Assembly (NCBI GenBank): GCA_029167225.1
Contig: JARFNK010000003.1
Span: 310,001 to 374,000, forward strand
From: Sphingobium arseniciresistens
GTDB taxonomy: Bacteria > Pseudomonadota > Alphaproteobacteria > Sphingomonadales > Sphingomonadaceae
Length of the DNA: 64,000 bases
Reading direction: 5' to 3'
The notes beneath the pieces were generated by a model. That model worked only from the letters and a program-made list of their open reading frames with translations. It was not told the DNA's origin and ran no database searches. This document shows positions 1 to 8,228 of this stretch, piece by piece (the first letter of the stretch is position 1; each line of letters starts with the position of its first letter). The translations under genes and the position numbers were made by a program.

Positions 1-225
1 CTGCGCGCCTTTGTCGAGCATCCGCGCCGGGTGCTCAGCCGCGACCAGCTACTCGAATATTCCGCCGGCATGGACACTGAAAGTTATGATCGCGCGATCG
101 ACGTGCAGGTCAGCCGCCTGCGTCGCAAGCTGGAAAGCGCGCGCGCCGAAGCTGGCGATCTGATCCGTACCGTCCGCAATGAGGGCTATATGTTTACCGC
201 ATCGGTGCAGGCGCCCAAGGAATGA
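1..225 (+). CDS. Response regulator, OmpR/PhoB family, C-terminal part (5' end outside window)
   Basis: The frame is open from base 1 and ends at TGA 223-225. The visible 74 residues form the C-terminal winged-helix DNA-binding domain of an OmpR-type regulator: the DRAIDVQVSRLRRKLE stretch is the recognition-helix region and RTVRNEGYMF is the usual wing and terminal strand. The receiver domain lies left of the window. The stop overlaps the start of the kinase at 222 (ATGA), so the two are translationally coupled and very probably form a cognate pair. The target genes cannot be read from this sequence. Confidence 0.93.
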   Translation: MRAFVEHPRRVLSRDQLLEYSAGMDTESYDRAIDVQVSRLRRKLESARAEAGDLIRTVRNEGYMFTASVQAPKE

Positions 226-1589
226 CGTTCGGCGTGCAGCCGCGGGGGCGGCGGCGCTTCAATCCGCCCATTCTCGCCCGGATCGTTGCCCTTGTGGCCG
301 TGACATTGCTTGCGGCGCTGGGGGCGATGCTGGTCGTCACCTTCCTTGGCCCGCCTCCCCGGCCGCGCCCACCCTTCATGTCGGACGTGCTGCTGATCGG
401 TCGTGGCGGCCACCTGACCGGATATGAGTGGCGCGTGCGCGAACAGCACTTCGCCACCGTGCCCGATCGCGTGCCGAACATGCGCCGGGATGATCGCGCC
501 TCGGTGGATGTCGCGCGCCAGCTTCGCCGCGCGCCGGCCGATGTCAGGATGTTCATGGCCATTCCGCCCTTTCGCCTGCCGGCAGGCATGCGCCCGCCCG
601 GACCGGGTGCGGGCGGACCGGGCAGCGGTGGACCGGGTGCGGGCAGGGGGCCGGGCATCATGTTCGGCGGCTTCGCGATCGCCGTGCGCGATCCCGCAGG
701 CTGGCGACTGGTGCAGGTGCGGCCGGGCATATCCTGGCGCTGGTATGCCGTCACCCTGGCCGCGATGATGGGCATCTTCATCCTGCTGCTGTTGCCCGCA
801 TGGCTGGTGGCGCGCCGGATCACGCGACCTTTGCGCCGTTTGGCGCGCGGCGCGGCACAGGCCCGGCCGGAACTGTCGGCGCCGCTCGCGGTCAGCGGCC
901 CGCCGGAGGTGCGCCAGCTCGCCCACGCCTTCAACCAGATGCGCGCGCGCCTGACCGAGCATGTGACGGAGCGGACCGCGATGCTGGTCGCGATCGCCCA
1001 TGACCTGCGCACGCCGATGACCCGCCTGTCGTTCCGGCTGGAATATCTGCCCGATGCCGTGCGCGGCCGTGCGCAGGCCGATCTGGAAGAAATGCGTGCG
1101 ATGGTCACGGAACTGCTCGATTTCGTGCGCGGCGAAGGCGCGGAGGTGGCGATGGTCCGGCTCGACCTGTCGGCGCTGGTGCAGACGCTGACGGACGATC
1201 TGGCGGATACGAAGCGCAATGTGCATTTCCAGACGAGCGCCCGCGCCGTCATCATCGGCGATGCGGCATCATTGCGGCGGTGCATCGGCAATATCGCCGA
1301 AAACGCCGTCCGCTATGGCGGCATCGCGCGCCTGTTGCTGCGCACGGAACAGGAAATGGCGGTGGTCGATGTCGATGACGATGGCCCCGGCGTGCCCGCC
1401 GATGTGCTGGATCGCCTGTGCGAGCCCTTCTTCCGCGGCGAAAGCTCCCGCAATCGGGAAACCGGCGGCGTGGGCCTGGGACTGGCGATCGCGCGGACCG
1501 TGGCATTGCGCCACGGGGGGACCATCGGATTTGCCAATCGGCCGGAAGGCGGGCTGCGCGTCACCCTGCGCTTCCCCTTGGCGCGCTGA
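222..1589 (+). CDS. Sensor histidine kinase with Gly/Pro-rich periplasmic segment
   Basis: 455-residue inner-membrane kinase. TM1 is about residues 17-43 and TM2 about 174-198, with a periplasmic loop between them, followed by a HAMP linker, a HisKA domain with phospho-acceptor His260 (IAHDLRTPMTRL), and a HATPase domain with N-box NIAENAVRYG near 357, G1 box DDDGPGV and G2 box GGVGLGLAIAR near 419. The order is that of EnvZ-like kinases. The loop carries a glycine/proline repeat at about residues 123-146, unusual for a sensor and possibly the result of local repeat expansion. It is coupled to the upstream regulator by a 4-base overlap. The stimulus is unknown. Confidence 0.94.
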   Translation: MTFGVQPRGRRRFNPPILARIVALVAVTLLAALGAMLVVTFLGPPPRPRPPFMSDVLLIGRGGHLTGYEWRVREQHFATVPDRVPNMRRDDRASVDVARQLRRAPADVRMFMAIPPFRLPAGMRPPGPGAGGPGSGGPGAGRGPGIMFGGFAIAVRDPAGWRLVQVRPGISWRWYAVTLAAMMGIFILLLLPAWLVARRITRPLRRLARGAAQARPELSAPLAVSGPPEVRQLAHAFNQMRARLTEHVTERTAMLVAIAHDLRTPMTRLSFRLEYLPDAVRGRAQADLEEMRAMVTELLDFVRGEGAEVAMVRLDLSALVQTLTDDLADTKRNVHFQTSARAVIIGDAASLRRCIGNIAENAVRYGGIARLLLRTEQEMAVVDVDDDGPGVPADVLDRLCEPFFRGESSRNRETGGVGLGLAIARTVALRHGGTIGFANRPEGGLRVTLRFPLAR

Positions 1590-1690
1590 TAATTGCTTCC
1601 GAGGACGCGCAGATGCATATTCCCTTTCGCTTCGCAGCCGCTATATGCGCTGTTGTTCGCGCGGCGCCGGATCGTCGCTGTGAACCATGC

Positions 1691-1765
1691 TGGGGCGTCG
1701 CCAAGCGGTAAGGCAGCGGCTTTTGATGCCGCCATGCGCAGGTTCGAATCCTGCCGCCCCAGCCA
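1691..1765 (+). tRNA. tRNA-Gln (anticodon UUG), CCA encoded
   Basis: A cloverleaf can be drawn by eye. The acceptor strand TGGGGCG at 1691-1697 pairs with 1755-1761, the discriminator is G1762 and CCA is encoded at 1763-1765. The anticodon loop TTTTGAT gives anticodon TTG, and GGTTCGAATCC forms the T arm. The body closely follows the bacterial glutamine tRNA pattern, including the weak U1-A72 pair typical of tRNA-Gln. Confidence 0.95.
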
Positions 1766-1825
1766 GTTCATTCTCGCACTTCACATCTGCTCTTGTGCCG
1801 ATCGCCAACATGCTAAGCGAAAGCC

Positions 1826-2086
1826 ATGGCCAGGAAGAAACGATATCTCACGGCGACATTGCCCGATGGCTATGTGAAGACGATCGGCCCGACGGCGGAT
1901 CCGTTCACCCACTATTGGCGAATCGTGGCGGTCCTTGAGAACGGCAAGACCGAAGTGTTCTGGGGCCATGCGAAATCGCAGGTCGAGGCGCGGAAGAAGG
2001 AGGGCGCTGCGAAGGACGCCGCAAAGATGCGGGGATGGCGCAGCTATGCGTTCGAGATCGTCGAACTGGTCGAGACAAGCATCTGA
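1826..2086 (+). CDS. Small conserved-type hypothetical protein (86 aa)
   Basis: Basic, soluble protein with no signal peptide or membrane segment. It opens MARKKRYLTATLPDG, has aromatic-rich strands (HYWRIVAVLENG, EVFWGHAKSQ) and a lysine/alanine-rich helix (EARKKEGAAKDAAKMRG). It looks like a small alpha/beta fold with coding-type codon use (G/C third positions). It stands alone just after tRNA-Gln on the same strand. I do not recognise a family. The ATG at 1826 is the first in frame; there is no strong Shine-Dalgarno sequence. Confidence 0.7.
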   Translation: MARKKRYLTATLPDGYVKTIGPTADPFTHYWRIVAVLENGKTEVFWGHAKSQVEARKKEGAAKDAAKMRGWRSYAFEIVELVETSI

Positions 2087-2395
2087 TGGGAGCCAGCCCT
2101 CCACAAAATTTGGGGCTGAGTGATGTCCGCCCGCTGCCTGCTGCGCGATGAGGGGCATGCCGCATCGATGGGCCGCGCTCAGCTTTCTGAACGGGATGGC
2201 CTTCTTCGGTGAGGCAAGCGCCGCCCTTGTCCTATAAACCTTTAAGGAGGGCATGCGATTTTGATCCGGTTTGGGATTGGGGTCATATAAGAGCATGCAT
2301 CTTCGCCATATCTTCGTGCCCAATGTATCGAAGCCAATGCGATGCCTTGTGCGTTATCTCTTCGTCGCCATCCCGGCGCATCTGGAGTTGCCGTG
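2087..2395. other. Intergenic stretch, no gene seen
   Basis: About 310 bases between two small plus-strand genes. Short open frames here lack ribosome sites and coding-like codon use. A TTTAAGGAGGG stretch near 2240-2250 resembles a ribosome site but is not followed by a usable start. No terminator, repeat or RNA gene is obvious. Confidence 0.5.
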
Positions 2396-2860
2396 ATGCT
2401 TGATCCTTTCACCTTCTATTCCCGCATGGTTGCCGCCGCGTTCGAAATGGTCGGCACTGCCCAGCGGGCTTCCGAAACCTTGAGCGCGTCGCAAGAGGTG
2501 ATCGCCAAGCGGTCCGCGATGATGGGCGTCGCCGCGCGCACGCCGCTGGAGGGCGATTATGCCGAACTCAGCCGCATGGTCCCGGAAAAGATCGAGGCCT
2601 TCGCCAAGGCAGGCACGGTCATGGCGAATGACTGGTGGGCGATCCAGTCGGCATTCATCACCGAAGCCCAGCGCATGGGGGGCATGGCGATGAAGGGGCG
2701 GGCGCCGACCCTGACCGAATTGCAGAAGCTCTCATCGCGCCAGAGCCGTTTCGCGCTGCGGATGCTTGAACGCACAAGCGCCATGGGGGACAGGGGCCTC
2801 CGCCCGATCCACGCCAGTGCCACCGCAAATGCCCGGCGGCTCAAGCATAAGGCCGTGTGA
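2396..2860 (+). CDS. Phasin-like hypothetical protein
   Basis: 154 residues from ATG 2396; the frame is open further upstream but that part has no protein-like character. The sequence is helical and amphipathic without a signal peptide: LDPFTFYSRMVAAAFEMV, then TAQRASETLSASQEVIAKR, a central KIEAFAKAG segment, and a C-terminal basic tail. Repeated E-AF-KAG patterns, alanine-rich helices and size resemble alphaproteobacterial phasin-type proteins that coat polyhydroxyalkanoate granules. No PHA synthase or depolymerase is in the window, so the assignment rests on sequence character only. It could equally be an uncharacterised coiled-coil protein. Confidence 0.6.
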   Translation: MLDPFTFYSRMVAAAFEMVGTAQRASETLSASQEVIAKRSAMMGVAARTPLEGDYAELSRMVPEKIEAFAKAGTVMANDWWAIQSAFITEAQRMGGMAMKGRAPTLTELQKLSSRQSRFALRMLERTSAMGDRGLRPIHASATANARRLKHKAV

Positions 2861-3035
2861 AGCCGTTGATCGTCATGAAGGGCTGGGGACCATGATGTGT
2901 TGGCTGGCGACGTTGCCCCGCAACGAGACCCACCCGTCGCCCGCTGCACCAAGGGCCGATCGACATTCAGCCCCGACGGCCTGCAAATGGCGATGTCCCG
3001 CGCCTCCGGTGCTCACCTACTTTGAGTACGCTGCG

Positions 3036-3063
3036 TTGAAATGAGGCGCGTGCCTCATTTCAA
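3036..3063. terminator. Strong hairpin downstream of the phasin-like gene
   Basis: Perfect 12-bp inverted repeat, TTGAAATGAGGC at 3036-3047 against 3052-3063, with a 4-base loop GCGT. There is no T tract on either side, so it may be a factor-dependent terminator, an mRNA-stabilising hairpin or a short repeat element. It sits in a 353-base stretch (2861-3213) in which I see no gene. Confidence 0.5.
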
Positions 3064-3213
3064 GGGTCACGAAAAACCACCATTTTCGGCACGCTATTTT
3101 CTGAATGTCGATCGGCCCTAACGCTTCCCTTAGGGGGCTAAACAGTTCGGCTTTGTTCTTTGCCCGTCTTCCCGTCATGCTCACTGCGAGAAAAACATCC
3201 CGGAAGAGAGAGC

Positions 3214-4329
3214 ATGCCCGCCAGTCCCGACATCCTGTTTCAGCCCTTTTCGCTGAAATCCCTGCATATCCCCAACCGGATCGTCATGGCGCCGATGACG
3301 CGCGCCTTCGCCGTCGACGGGAAGGTCGATGCGGCACACATCGCCTATTATGCGGCGCGGGCCAAAGGCGGGGTCGGGCTGATCCTTTCCGAGGGCGTCG
3401 TTATCGATAGGCCGGCATCGCGCAACGATCCGGGCGTGCCGCTTTTCCATGGGGATTCCCTGGAAGGCTGGAAGCAGGTGGTGGATGCCGTTCATGATGC
3501 CGGTGCGGCTATGGCGCCGCAGATCTGGCATACCGGCGCTGTCAGGAGCCTCACCACCAGCTGGGAGCCGGATGCACCCGTGGAGAGCCCGTCAGGCCTT
3601 ATCGGCCCTGACCAGCCGCGCGGCCTGCCGATGAGCGAGGAGGCCATCGCGGATAGCATCGCGGCCTTTGCCAGGGCGGCCGGGGATGCGCAGCGGCTGG
3701 GTTTCGATACGGTCGAGATCCACGGCGCTCATGGCTATCTGATCGATCAGTTTTTCTGGGCCGGCACCAACCGCCGGCAAGACCGATATGGCGGCGCATC
3801 TCTCAAGGAAAGGTCGCGCTACGCCGCCGAGGTCGTCGCCGCGATCCGCACGGCTGTCGGTCCCGATTTCCCCATCATCCTGCGCGTCAGCCAGTGGAAG
3901 CAGCAGGATCTGGCCGCCCGCCTGGCGCCGACGCCTGCGGAAATGGCCGACTGGCTGGTGCCGCTCGTCGAAGCCGGCGTGGATATGCTGCATTGTTCGC
4001 AACGCCGGTTCTGGACGCCGGAATTCCCCGAGATCGACGGTGAGGAAGGCCTCAACTTTGCCGGCTGGGCGAAGAAGCTGACCGGGGCGGCGACGATCAG
4101 CGTGGGCTCGGTCGGCCTGTCGGGGGATTTCATCAACACGTTCCGCGACGATCATTCGACGCCGACGAGCATCGACGGCCTGATCCGGCGCATGGAGCGG
4201 CAGGAGTTCGATCTGATCGCCGTGGGTCGCGCCCTGATTACCGACTCGTCCTGGGCCGCCAAAGTTCGATCCGGCCGGTTCGACGAGATGAAGGCGTTCC
4301 AGACCAGCGCCTTGGCGGAGCTCATCTGA
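3214..4329 (+). CDS. Old Yellow Enzyme family NADH:flavin oxidoreductase / ene-reductase
   Basis: 371-residue FMN-dependent TIM-barrel oxidoreductase of the OYE family, whose members reduce activated C=C bonds of enones or similar substrates with NAD(P)H. The N-terminus SLHIPNRIVMAPMTRA is the FMN-binding first strand. The substrate/FMN signature HGAHGYLIDQFF places the His pair at 170 and 173, the His/His version rather than the His/Asn of classical OYE. The NRRQDRYGG loop and the later LIAVGRALITD phosphate-binding strand are also present. ATG 3214 is chosen over an upstream open extension because GGAAGAGAGAG lies just before it. The gene appears monocistronic and the substrate is not predictable. 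Confidence 0.9.
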   Translation: MPASPDILFQPFSLKSLHIPNRIVMAPMTRAFAVDGKVDAAHIAYYAARAKGGVGLILSEGVVIDRPASRNDPGVPLFHGDSLEGWKQVVDAVHDAGAAMAPQIWHTGAVRSLTTSWEPDAPVESPSGLIGPDQPRGLPMSEEAIADSIAAFARAAGDAQRLGFDTVEIHGAHGYLIDQFFWAGTNRRQDRYGGASLKERSRYAAEVVAAIRTAVGPDFPIILRVSQWKQQDLAARLAPTPAEMADWLVPLVEAGVDMLHCSQRRFWTPEFPEIDGEEGLNFAGWAKKLTGAATISVGSVGLSGDFINTFRDDHSTPTSIDGLIRRMERQEFDLIAVGRALITDSSWAAKVRSGRFDEMKAFQTSALAELI

Positions 4330-4517
4330 CGCCGGATAGGCCAGAACAGGCGGAGGCCCCCGAACGGAACCGGTGCCGCCACCGCGCATTGAGTCTGCTG
4401 GCAAGACAGGGAGCGGACGGACATGGTTGCACGGACTGAGTGGACCGGGAACGTCGAGCGATGCCCCGCAGGCATATGACGCGACCGCTGCATTCCCGCA
4501 TCCAGATGTCAGGTCTG

Positions 4518-4616
4518 GAGCATGATCCGATCGGATCACATCATGCTCTATTTGTCTTTTGTTTCACGCATTTTCGAAAGCGTCAGATGATCCCATCTGA
4601 CGCCTCGGAAAATGCG
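4518..4616. repeat. Nested palindromic element (two adjacent hairpins)
   Basis: First hairpin: GAGCATGAT at 4518-4526 pairs with 4540-4548 and encloses the perfect palindrome GATCCGATCGGATC at 4524-4537. Second: CGCATTTTC at 4567-4575 pairs with 4608-4616, and inside it GCGTCAGATG at 4580-4589 pairs with 4594-4603. The block ends 11 bases before the first GH130 gene. It looks like a dispersed intergenic palindrome or a leader structure. The rest of 4330-4517 holds nothing I can identify. Confidence 0.75.
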
Positions 4617-4627
4617 CTAGGGACAAG

Positions 4628-5749
4628 ATGATGGACCATCCTGTCGACCGCCTGGTCATCACCCCCGACGATATCGATTTGTCGCGATCCCCCCTCGCGG
4701 GGCTTGGCGCAGAAACCTATGTGCTTGGCGCCTTCAATCCGGGCATGACCCGGCTGCCCGGCGGCAATATCCTGCTGATGGTCCGTATCGCCGAGGCGTT
4801 GCGCAATCCGATCATCGACGGCCATGTCCATGCGATCCGCTGGGACGAGGACAGCGCCGCGTTCACCCTGGATGCTTGGCCGCTCGACCGGGTCGATACC
4901 AGCGATCCACGGGTCTTTCAGCTCAAGGGCATGGAGTGGCGCACTATCGCGCTCACATCCCTTTCCTGGTTGCTGCCGGTCGAGATGTCGCCGGACGGGC
5001 TGGAGCCGGTGGCCTTCCACTATGATCGCGCCATTGCCCCGCAATTCGGTTTTCAATGCTACGGCATAGAGGATCCCCGCATCAGCCGGATCGGCGATCG
5101 CTGGCTGATGACCACCTGTTCGATCAGCCCGGAACGGCAATCGACGACGCTTTACAGTTCGGCCAACGGTCTCGACTGGCGGTTCGAGGACATCGTGCTC
5201 GATCACCAGAACAAGGATATGCTGATCTTCGAGGGGCTGATCGAGGGCCGCTACTGGGCGCAGACGCGGCCGCTGGGCGACCTCTATTTCGCCTATCCGC
5301 CGGGCAGCGCGTGGCGTGCCGGCCCATCGATCAACCTGGCGACATCGCCCGACGCGCACCACTGGAAGCCGTGTCGCGATCCCGGCATTCGCCCCCATGC
5401 CGCGACGCGGGACACGGCGCGCATCGGCGGTGGCGCGCCACCGATCCTGACCGGGCGGGGCTGGCTCAGCCTGTGGCATGGGGTGGCGCCCAATGGCGGT
5501 GTCGGCACGTATCGCACTTATTGGTCGTTGATGGACGCCGCTGATCCGTCGCATGTCACAGATACTAGCCACCAACCCCTTATCGTGCCTGCCCCCTACC
5601 TGACCGCACCGATCGCCCACCAGATGTATCTGCACGACATCGTCTTCACGACGGGCATCATCGACGCAGGCGACCGCTATATCGTCGCGTCGGGGGAAGC
5701 GGACCTTGCTTGCCGGATAACGCATATCGACAGGAAATCGCTGGAATAA
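4628..5749 (+). CDS. GH130 family glycoside phosphorylase/hydrolase (first of two)
   Basis: 373 residues, cytoplasmic (no signal peptide). The five-bladed-propeller GH130 pattern is recognisable: FNPGMTRLPGGNILLMVR at 36-53, the conserved GIEDPRI (EDPR 148-151), KDMLIFEGLIEGRYW at 196-210, IGGGAPPI at 267-273, WHGV at 283-286 and the terminal ASGEAD. GH130 enzymes act on beta-mannosides, mostly by phosphorolysis to mannose-1-phosphate; some members are hydrolases. It heads a three-gene plus-strand cassette with a GT4 fusion protein and a second GH130, so an intracellular mannoside is the likely substrate. Linkage and phosphorylase-versus-hydrolase activity cannot be decided here. The start could be either of the tandem ATGs at 4628/4631. 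Confidence 0.82.
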   Translation: MMDHPVDRLVITPDDIDLSRSPLAGLGAETYVLGAFNPGMTRLPGGNILLMVRIAEALRNPIIDGHVHAIRWDEDSAAFTLDAWPLDRVDTSDPRVFQLKGMEWRTIALTSLSWLLPVEMSPDGLEPVAFHYDRAIAPQFGFQCYGIEDPRISRIGDRWLMTTCSISPERQSTTLYSSANGLDWRFEDIVLDHQNKDMLIFEGLIEGRYWAQTRPLGDLYFAYPPGSAWRAGPSINLATSPDAHHWKPCRDPGIRPHAATRDTARIGGGAPPILTGRGWLSLWHGVAPNGGVGTYRTYWSLMDAADPSHVTDTSHQPLIVPAPYLTAPIAHQMYLHDIVFTTGIIDAGDRYIVASGEADLACRITHIDRKSLE

Positions 5750-5803
5750 TCCTGATTTGCATCAGCTTTCGCGAAATTTGCGATGAAATCATGTGTTCGG
5801 TTC

Positions 5804-5830
5804 GGAACCATTGAAACTTTTGTCCGCATT
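5804..5830 (+). promoter_or_regulatory. Possible EcfG-type (general stress) promoter
   Basis: GGAAC at 5804-5808 is followed after 16 bases by CGCATT at 5825-5830. Alphaproteobacterial EcfG promoters are GGAAC-N16/17-CGTT-like, so the -35 fits and the -10 only partly. It lies about 75 bases upstream of the glycosyltransferase start. Low certainty. Confidence 0.25.
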
Positions 5831-5904
5831 GCGTGGTTGTCTGAATATCCGTTCATTCTGTCTTCTTCAGGGTTGGGCGGCTCCCCCAAGTGGAAAGTCG
5901 GCGC

Positions 5905-8202
5905 ATGAAAGCAATGCATTCAGACCTTGAGCCTGCGATTTTCGGCCTCAAACATATTGCTCTCATCGGCAACAGCGTGCCCCGCCGCTGTGGCATCGCG
6001 ACCTTCACCACCCATTGCCGGGCGGCACTGGCGGAGGCATTTCCCGACCTGAAAGTCGATCACTATGCGATGGAGGATGGGGCCACCCCCTTGTCCTATC
6101 CCGCCAACGTCATTCCCATCGAACAGAAGAACCCCATCGCCTATTCCGAAGCGGCCCGTCAGATCGACGAAAGCGGTGCGGAGGCGATCTGGTTGCAGCA
6201 TGAGTTCGGCATTTTCGGCGGACCGGCAGGCGACATGATCCTTGGGCTTCTCGCCCGTACGCGCCTGCCGCTGGTGAGCACCTTTCACACCGTGCTGGAG
6301 GCGCCGGGCGCGGACGAGCGTCGCGTCGCCGACGCCCTGATCGCGCGATCCAGCCGGATCATGGTGATGGCTGAGCGCGGGCGGGAAATCCTGACGCGCG
6401 TCTATGGCGTGCCTGATGCCAAGATCAGCGTGATTCCGCATGGCGTGCCGGATCGCCCGTTCATCGATGCCGATATGATGAAGCCGCAATTCGGCTGGGA
6501 AGGGCGCAAGGTGATCCTGACCTTCGGCCTGCTTGCGCCGGACAAGGGCATAGACCGGATGATCCGCGCCATGCCGACCGTGGCGGCACACCATCCCGAT
6601 GCGCTTTATGTCGTGCTGGGGGCGACGCATCCGAACATCCTGCGCGAACAGGATGGCGAGGTGCTGCGCGAGAGCCTGACGGCGCTGGCGGCCTCGCTTG
6701 GCGTCGAGCGAAACGTGGCCTTCATCGACAGCTATGTGGAGCAGGAAAGCCTGATCGATCATCTGCAGGCCGCCGACATTTACGTGACGCCCTATCTGAA
6801 CCCGGCGCAGATCACCTCGGGCACGCTGAGCTATGCCATCAGCATGGGCAAGCCGGTCGTCTCGACACCCTATGTCCATGCGACAGAAATATTGGCGAAC
6901 GACGTCGGCCTGTTGGTGCCCTTCGACGATACGCGGCAACTGGGCGCCGCGATCTGCCGCCTGCTGGACGATCCAGCGGTGCGCGCCGACTATGCTGCGC
7001 GGGCCTATGCACTGGGACGCGGGATGATCTGGAGCGAACTGGCGCGTAACGTCCACCGTCTGCTGCGCCGCGCCCGTGTCGTCCAGCCAGCGCGGCTGAT
7101 ACCGCGCCGAAGCTATGAGATGCTGAAACCGGATGTGTCGGCGATCCTGCGGATGAGCGATTCCACTGGCATTCTCCAGCACAGCATCCTGTCGATCCCG
7201 GATCGCGACCACGGCTATTGCATCGACGACAATGCTCGCGCCCTAATCCTGATGACGCAGATGGGGGATCTGGACCCCGAGCTGAACGATCAATGGACCA
7301 CCACCTATGCCAGTTTCGTCCAGCACGCCTGGAATGGAGACCGCGGCAAGTTCCGCAATTTCATGGCCTTCGACCGCAGCTGGTGCGAGGATGAAGGATC
7401 AGAGGATAGCGGTGGCCGCGCGATCTGGGCGCTGGGCGTCACTGCTCGCGATGCACCCATGGAAAAGCATCGAGCCTGGGCCATGGCCATGTTCGCGCGG
7501 GCGGCGCAGCACTGGCGCACGGTACATTCGCCGCGCGCGCAGGCCTTCCTGATCCTTGGCGCGTCCGCCGTGCTGGACGCCGAGCCAGGGCATATGCTGG
7601 CCCGCGACATCATCGAGGGCAACGGCCCGCAACTGCTGGCGCTGGTCGATTATGCGCGCCGCCCGGACTGGGCGTGGTTCGAGGCGGTGCTCGCCTATGA
7701 CAATGCGCGCCTGCCGCAGGCGCTGCTGCTCGCCGGACACCATCTGGGCAACGCCGACATGCTCGATTGCGGCTTTGCCACGCTGGAATGGATCGTCGAG
7801 CAACAGCGCGCGCCGGAGGGGCATTTCCGCGCGATCGGCACCGAAAGTTTCGGGCGTCGCTACAGCCAGCCGCTCCCGTTCGACCAGCAACCGCTTGAAG
7901 CGCAGGCCAGCATCGATGCCGCGGCCACGGCCTTCATGATCAGCCAGGATCCCCGCTGGCTGGACGTGGCCGAAAATGCCTATCGCTGGTTCCTGGGGCA
8001 GAACGACCTGTCGCTGCTCCTCGCCACGCCCGCCGATGGGGGCTGCTATGACGGGCTGACGCCCACCGGGGTCAATCGCAACCAGGGCGCGGAATCGCTG
8101 CTTGCGCTGCAACTGGCATCCTGCGCGATGAACAGGCTTTTCGGCGAGGGGGAAAACGTGCGAAGGGAGGGCTTGGCCGACAACGAACAGGTGTCGGCCT
8201 GA
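5905..8202 (+). CDS. GT4 glycosyltransferase fused to a C-terminal glycosidase-like toroid domain
   Basis: 765 residues. Residues about 15-390 are a GT-B glycosyltransferase of the GT4 type: Gly-rich start GNSVPRRCGIATFT at 22-35, PHGVPDR at 178-184, the donor-site strand LTFGLLAPDKGIDRMI at 205-220, and the acceptor/donor loop TSGTLSYAISMGKPVVST. Residues about 405-745 are a separate helical domain (LQHSILSIPDRDHGYCIDDNARAL, ending QEQRAPEGHF/NRNQGAESLLA-like segments) resembling alpha/alpha-toroid glycosidases. ATG 5905 is preferred over GTG 5890 because GGAAAG precedes it by 7 bases. It lies between two GH130 genes, suggesting that it makes or extends the glycoside they process. Donor sugar unknown. 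Confidence 0.85.
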   Translation: MKAMHSDLEPAIFGLKHIALIGNSVPRRCGIATFTTHCRAALAEAFPDLKVDHYAMEDGATPLSYPANVIPIEQKNPIAYSEAARQIDESGAEAIWLQHEFGIFGGPAGDMILGLLARTRLPLVSTFHTVLEAPGADERRVADALIARSSRIMVMAERGREILTRVYGVPDAKISVIPHGVPDRPFIDADMMKPQFGWEGRKVILTFGLLAPDKGIDRMIRAMPTVAAHHPDALYVVLGATHPNILREQDGEVLRESLTALAASLGVERNVAFIDSYVEQESLIDHLQAADIYVTPYLNPAQITSGTLSYAISMGKPVVSTPYVHATEILANDVGLLVPFDDTRQLGAAICRLLDDPAVRADYAARAYALGRGMIWSELARNVHRLLRRARVVQPARLIPRRSYEMLKPDVSAILRMSDSTGILQHSILSIPDRDHGYCIDDNARALILMTQMGDLDPELNDQWTTTYASFVQHAWNGDRGKFRNFMAFDRSWCEDEGSEDSGGRAIWALGVTARDAPMEKHRAWAMAMFARAAQHWRTVHSPRAQAFLILGASAVLDAEPGHMLARDIIEGNGPQLLALVDYARRPDWAWFEAVLAYDNARLPQALLLAGHHLGNADMLDCGFATLEWIVEQQRAPEGHFRAIGTESFGRRYSQPLPFDQQPLEAQASIDAAATAFMISQDPRWLDVAENAYRWFLGQNDLSLLLATPADGGCYDGLTPTGVNRNQGAESLLALQLASCAMNRLFGEGENVRREGLADNEQVSA

Positions 8203-8228
8203 TTTATCCACCGCACGGGAAATCGTCC

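Noticed and set aside
1691..1765. tRNA-Gln as an attachment site for an integrated element
   Set aside because: No integrase gene follows and no second copy of the tRNA 3' end was noticed downstream.
2766..3044. Small plus-strand frame overlapping the phasin-like gene end
   Set aside because: No ribosome site, mostly out-of-frame overlap, and the tail runs into the hairpin at 3036.
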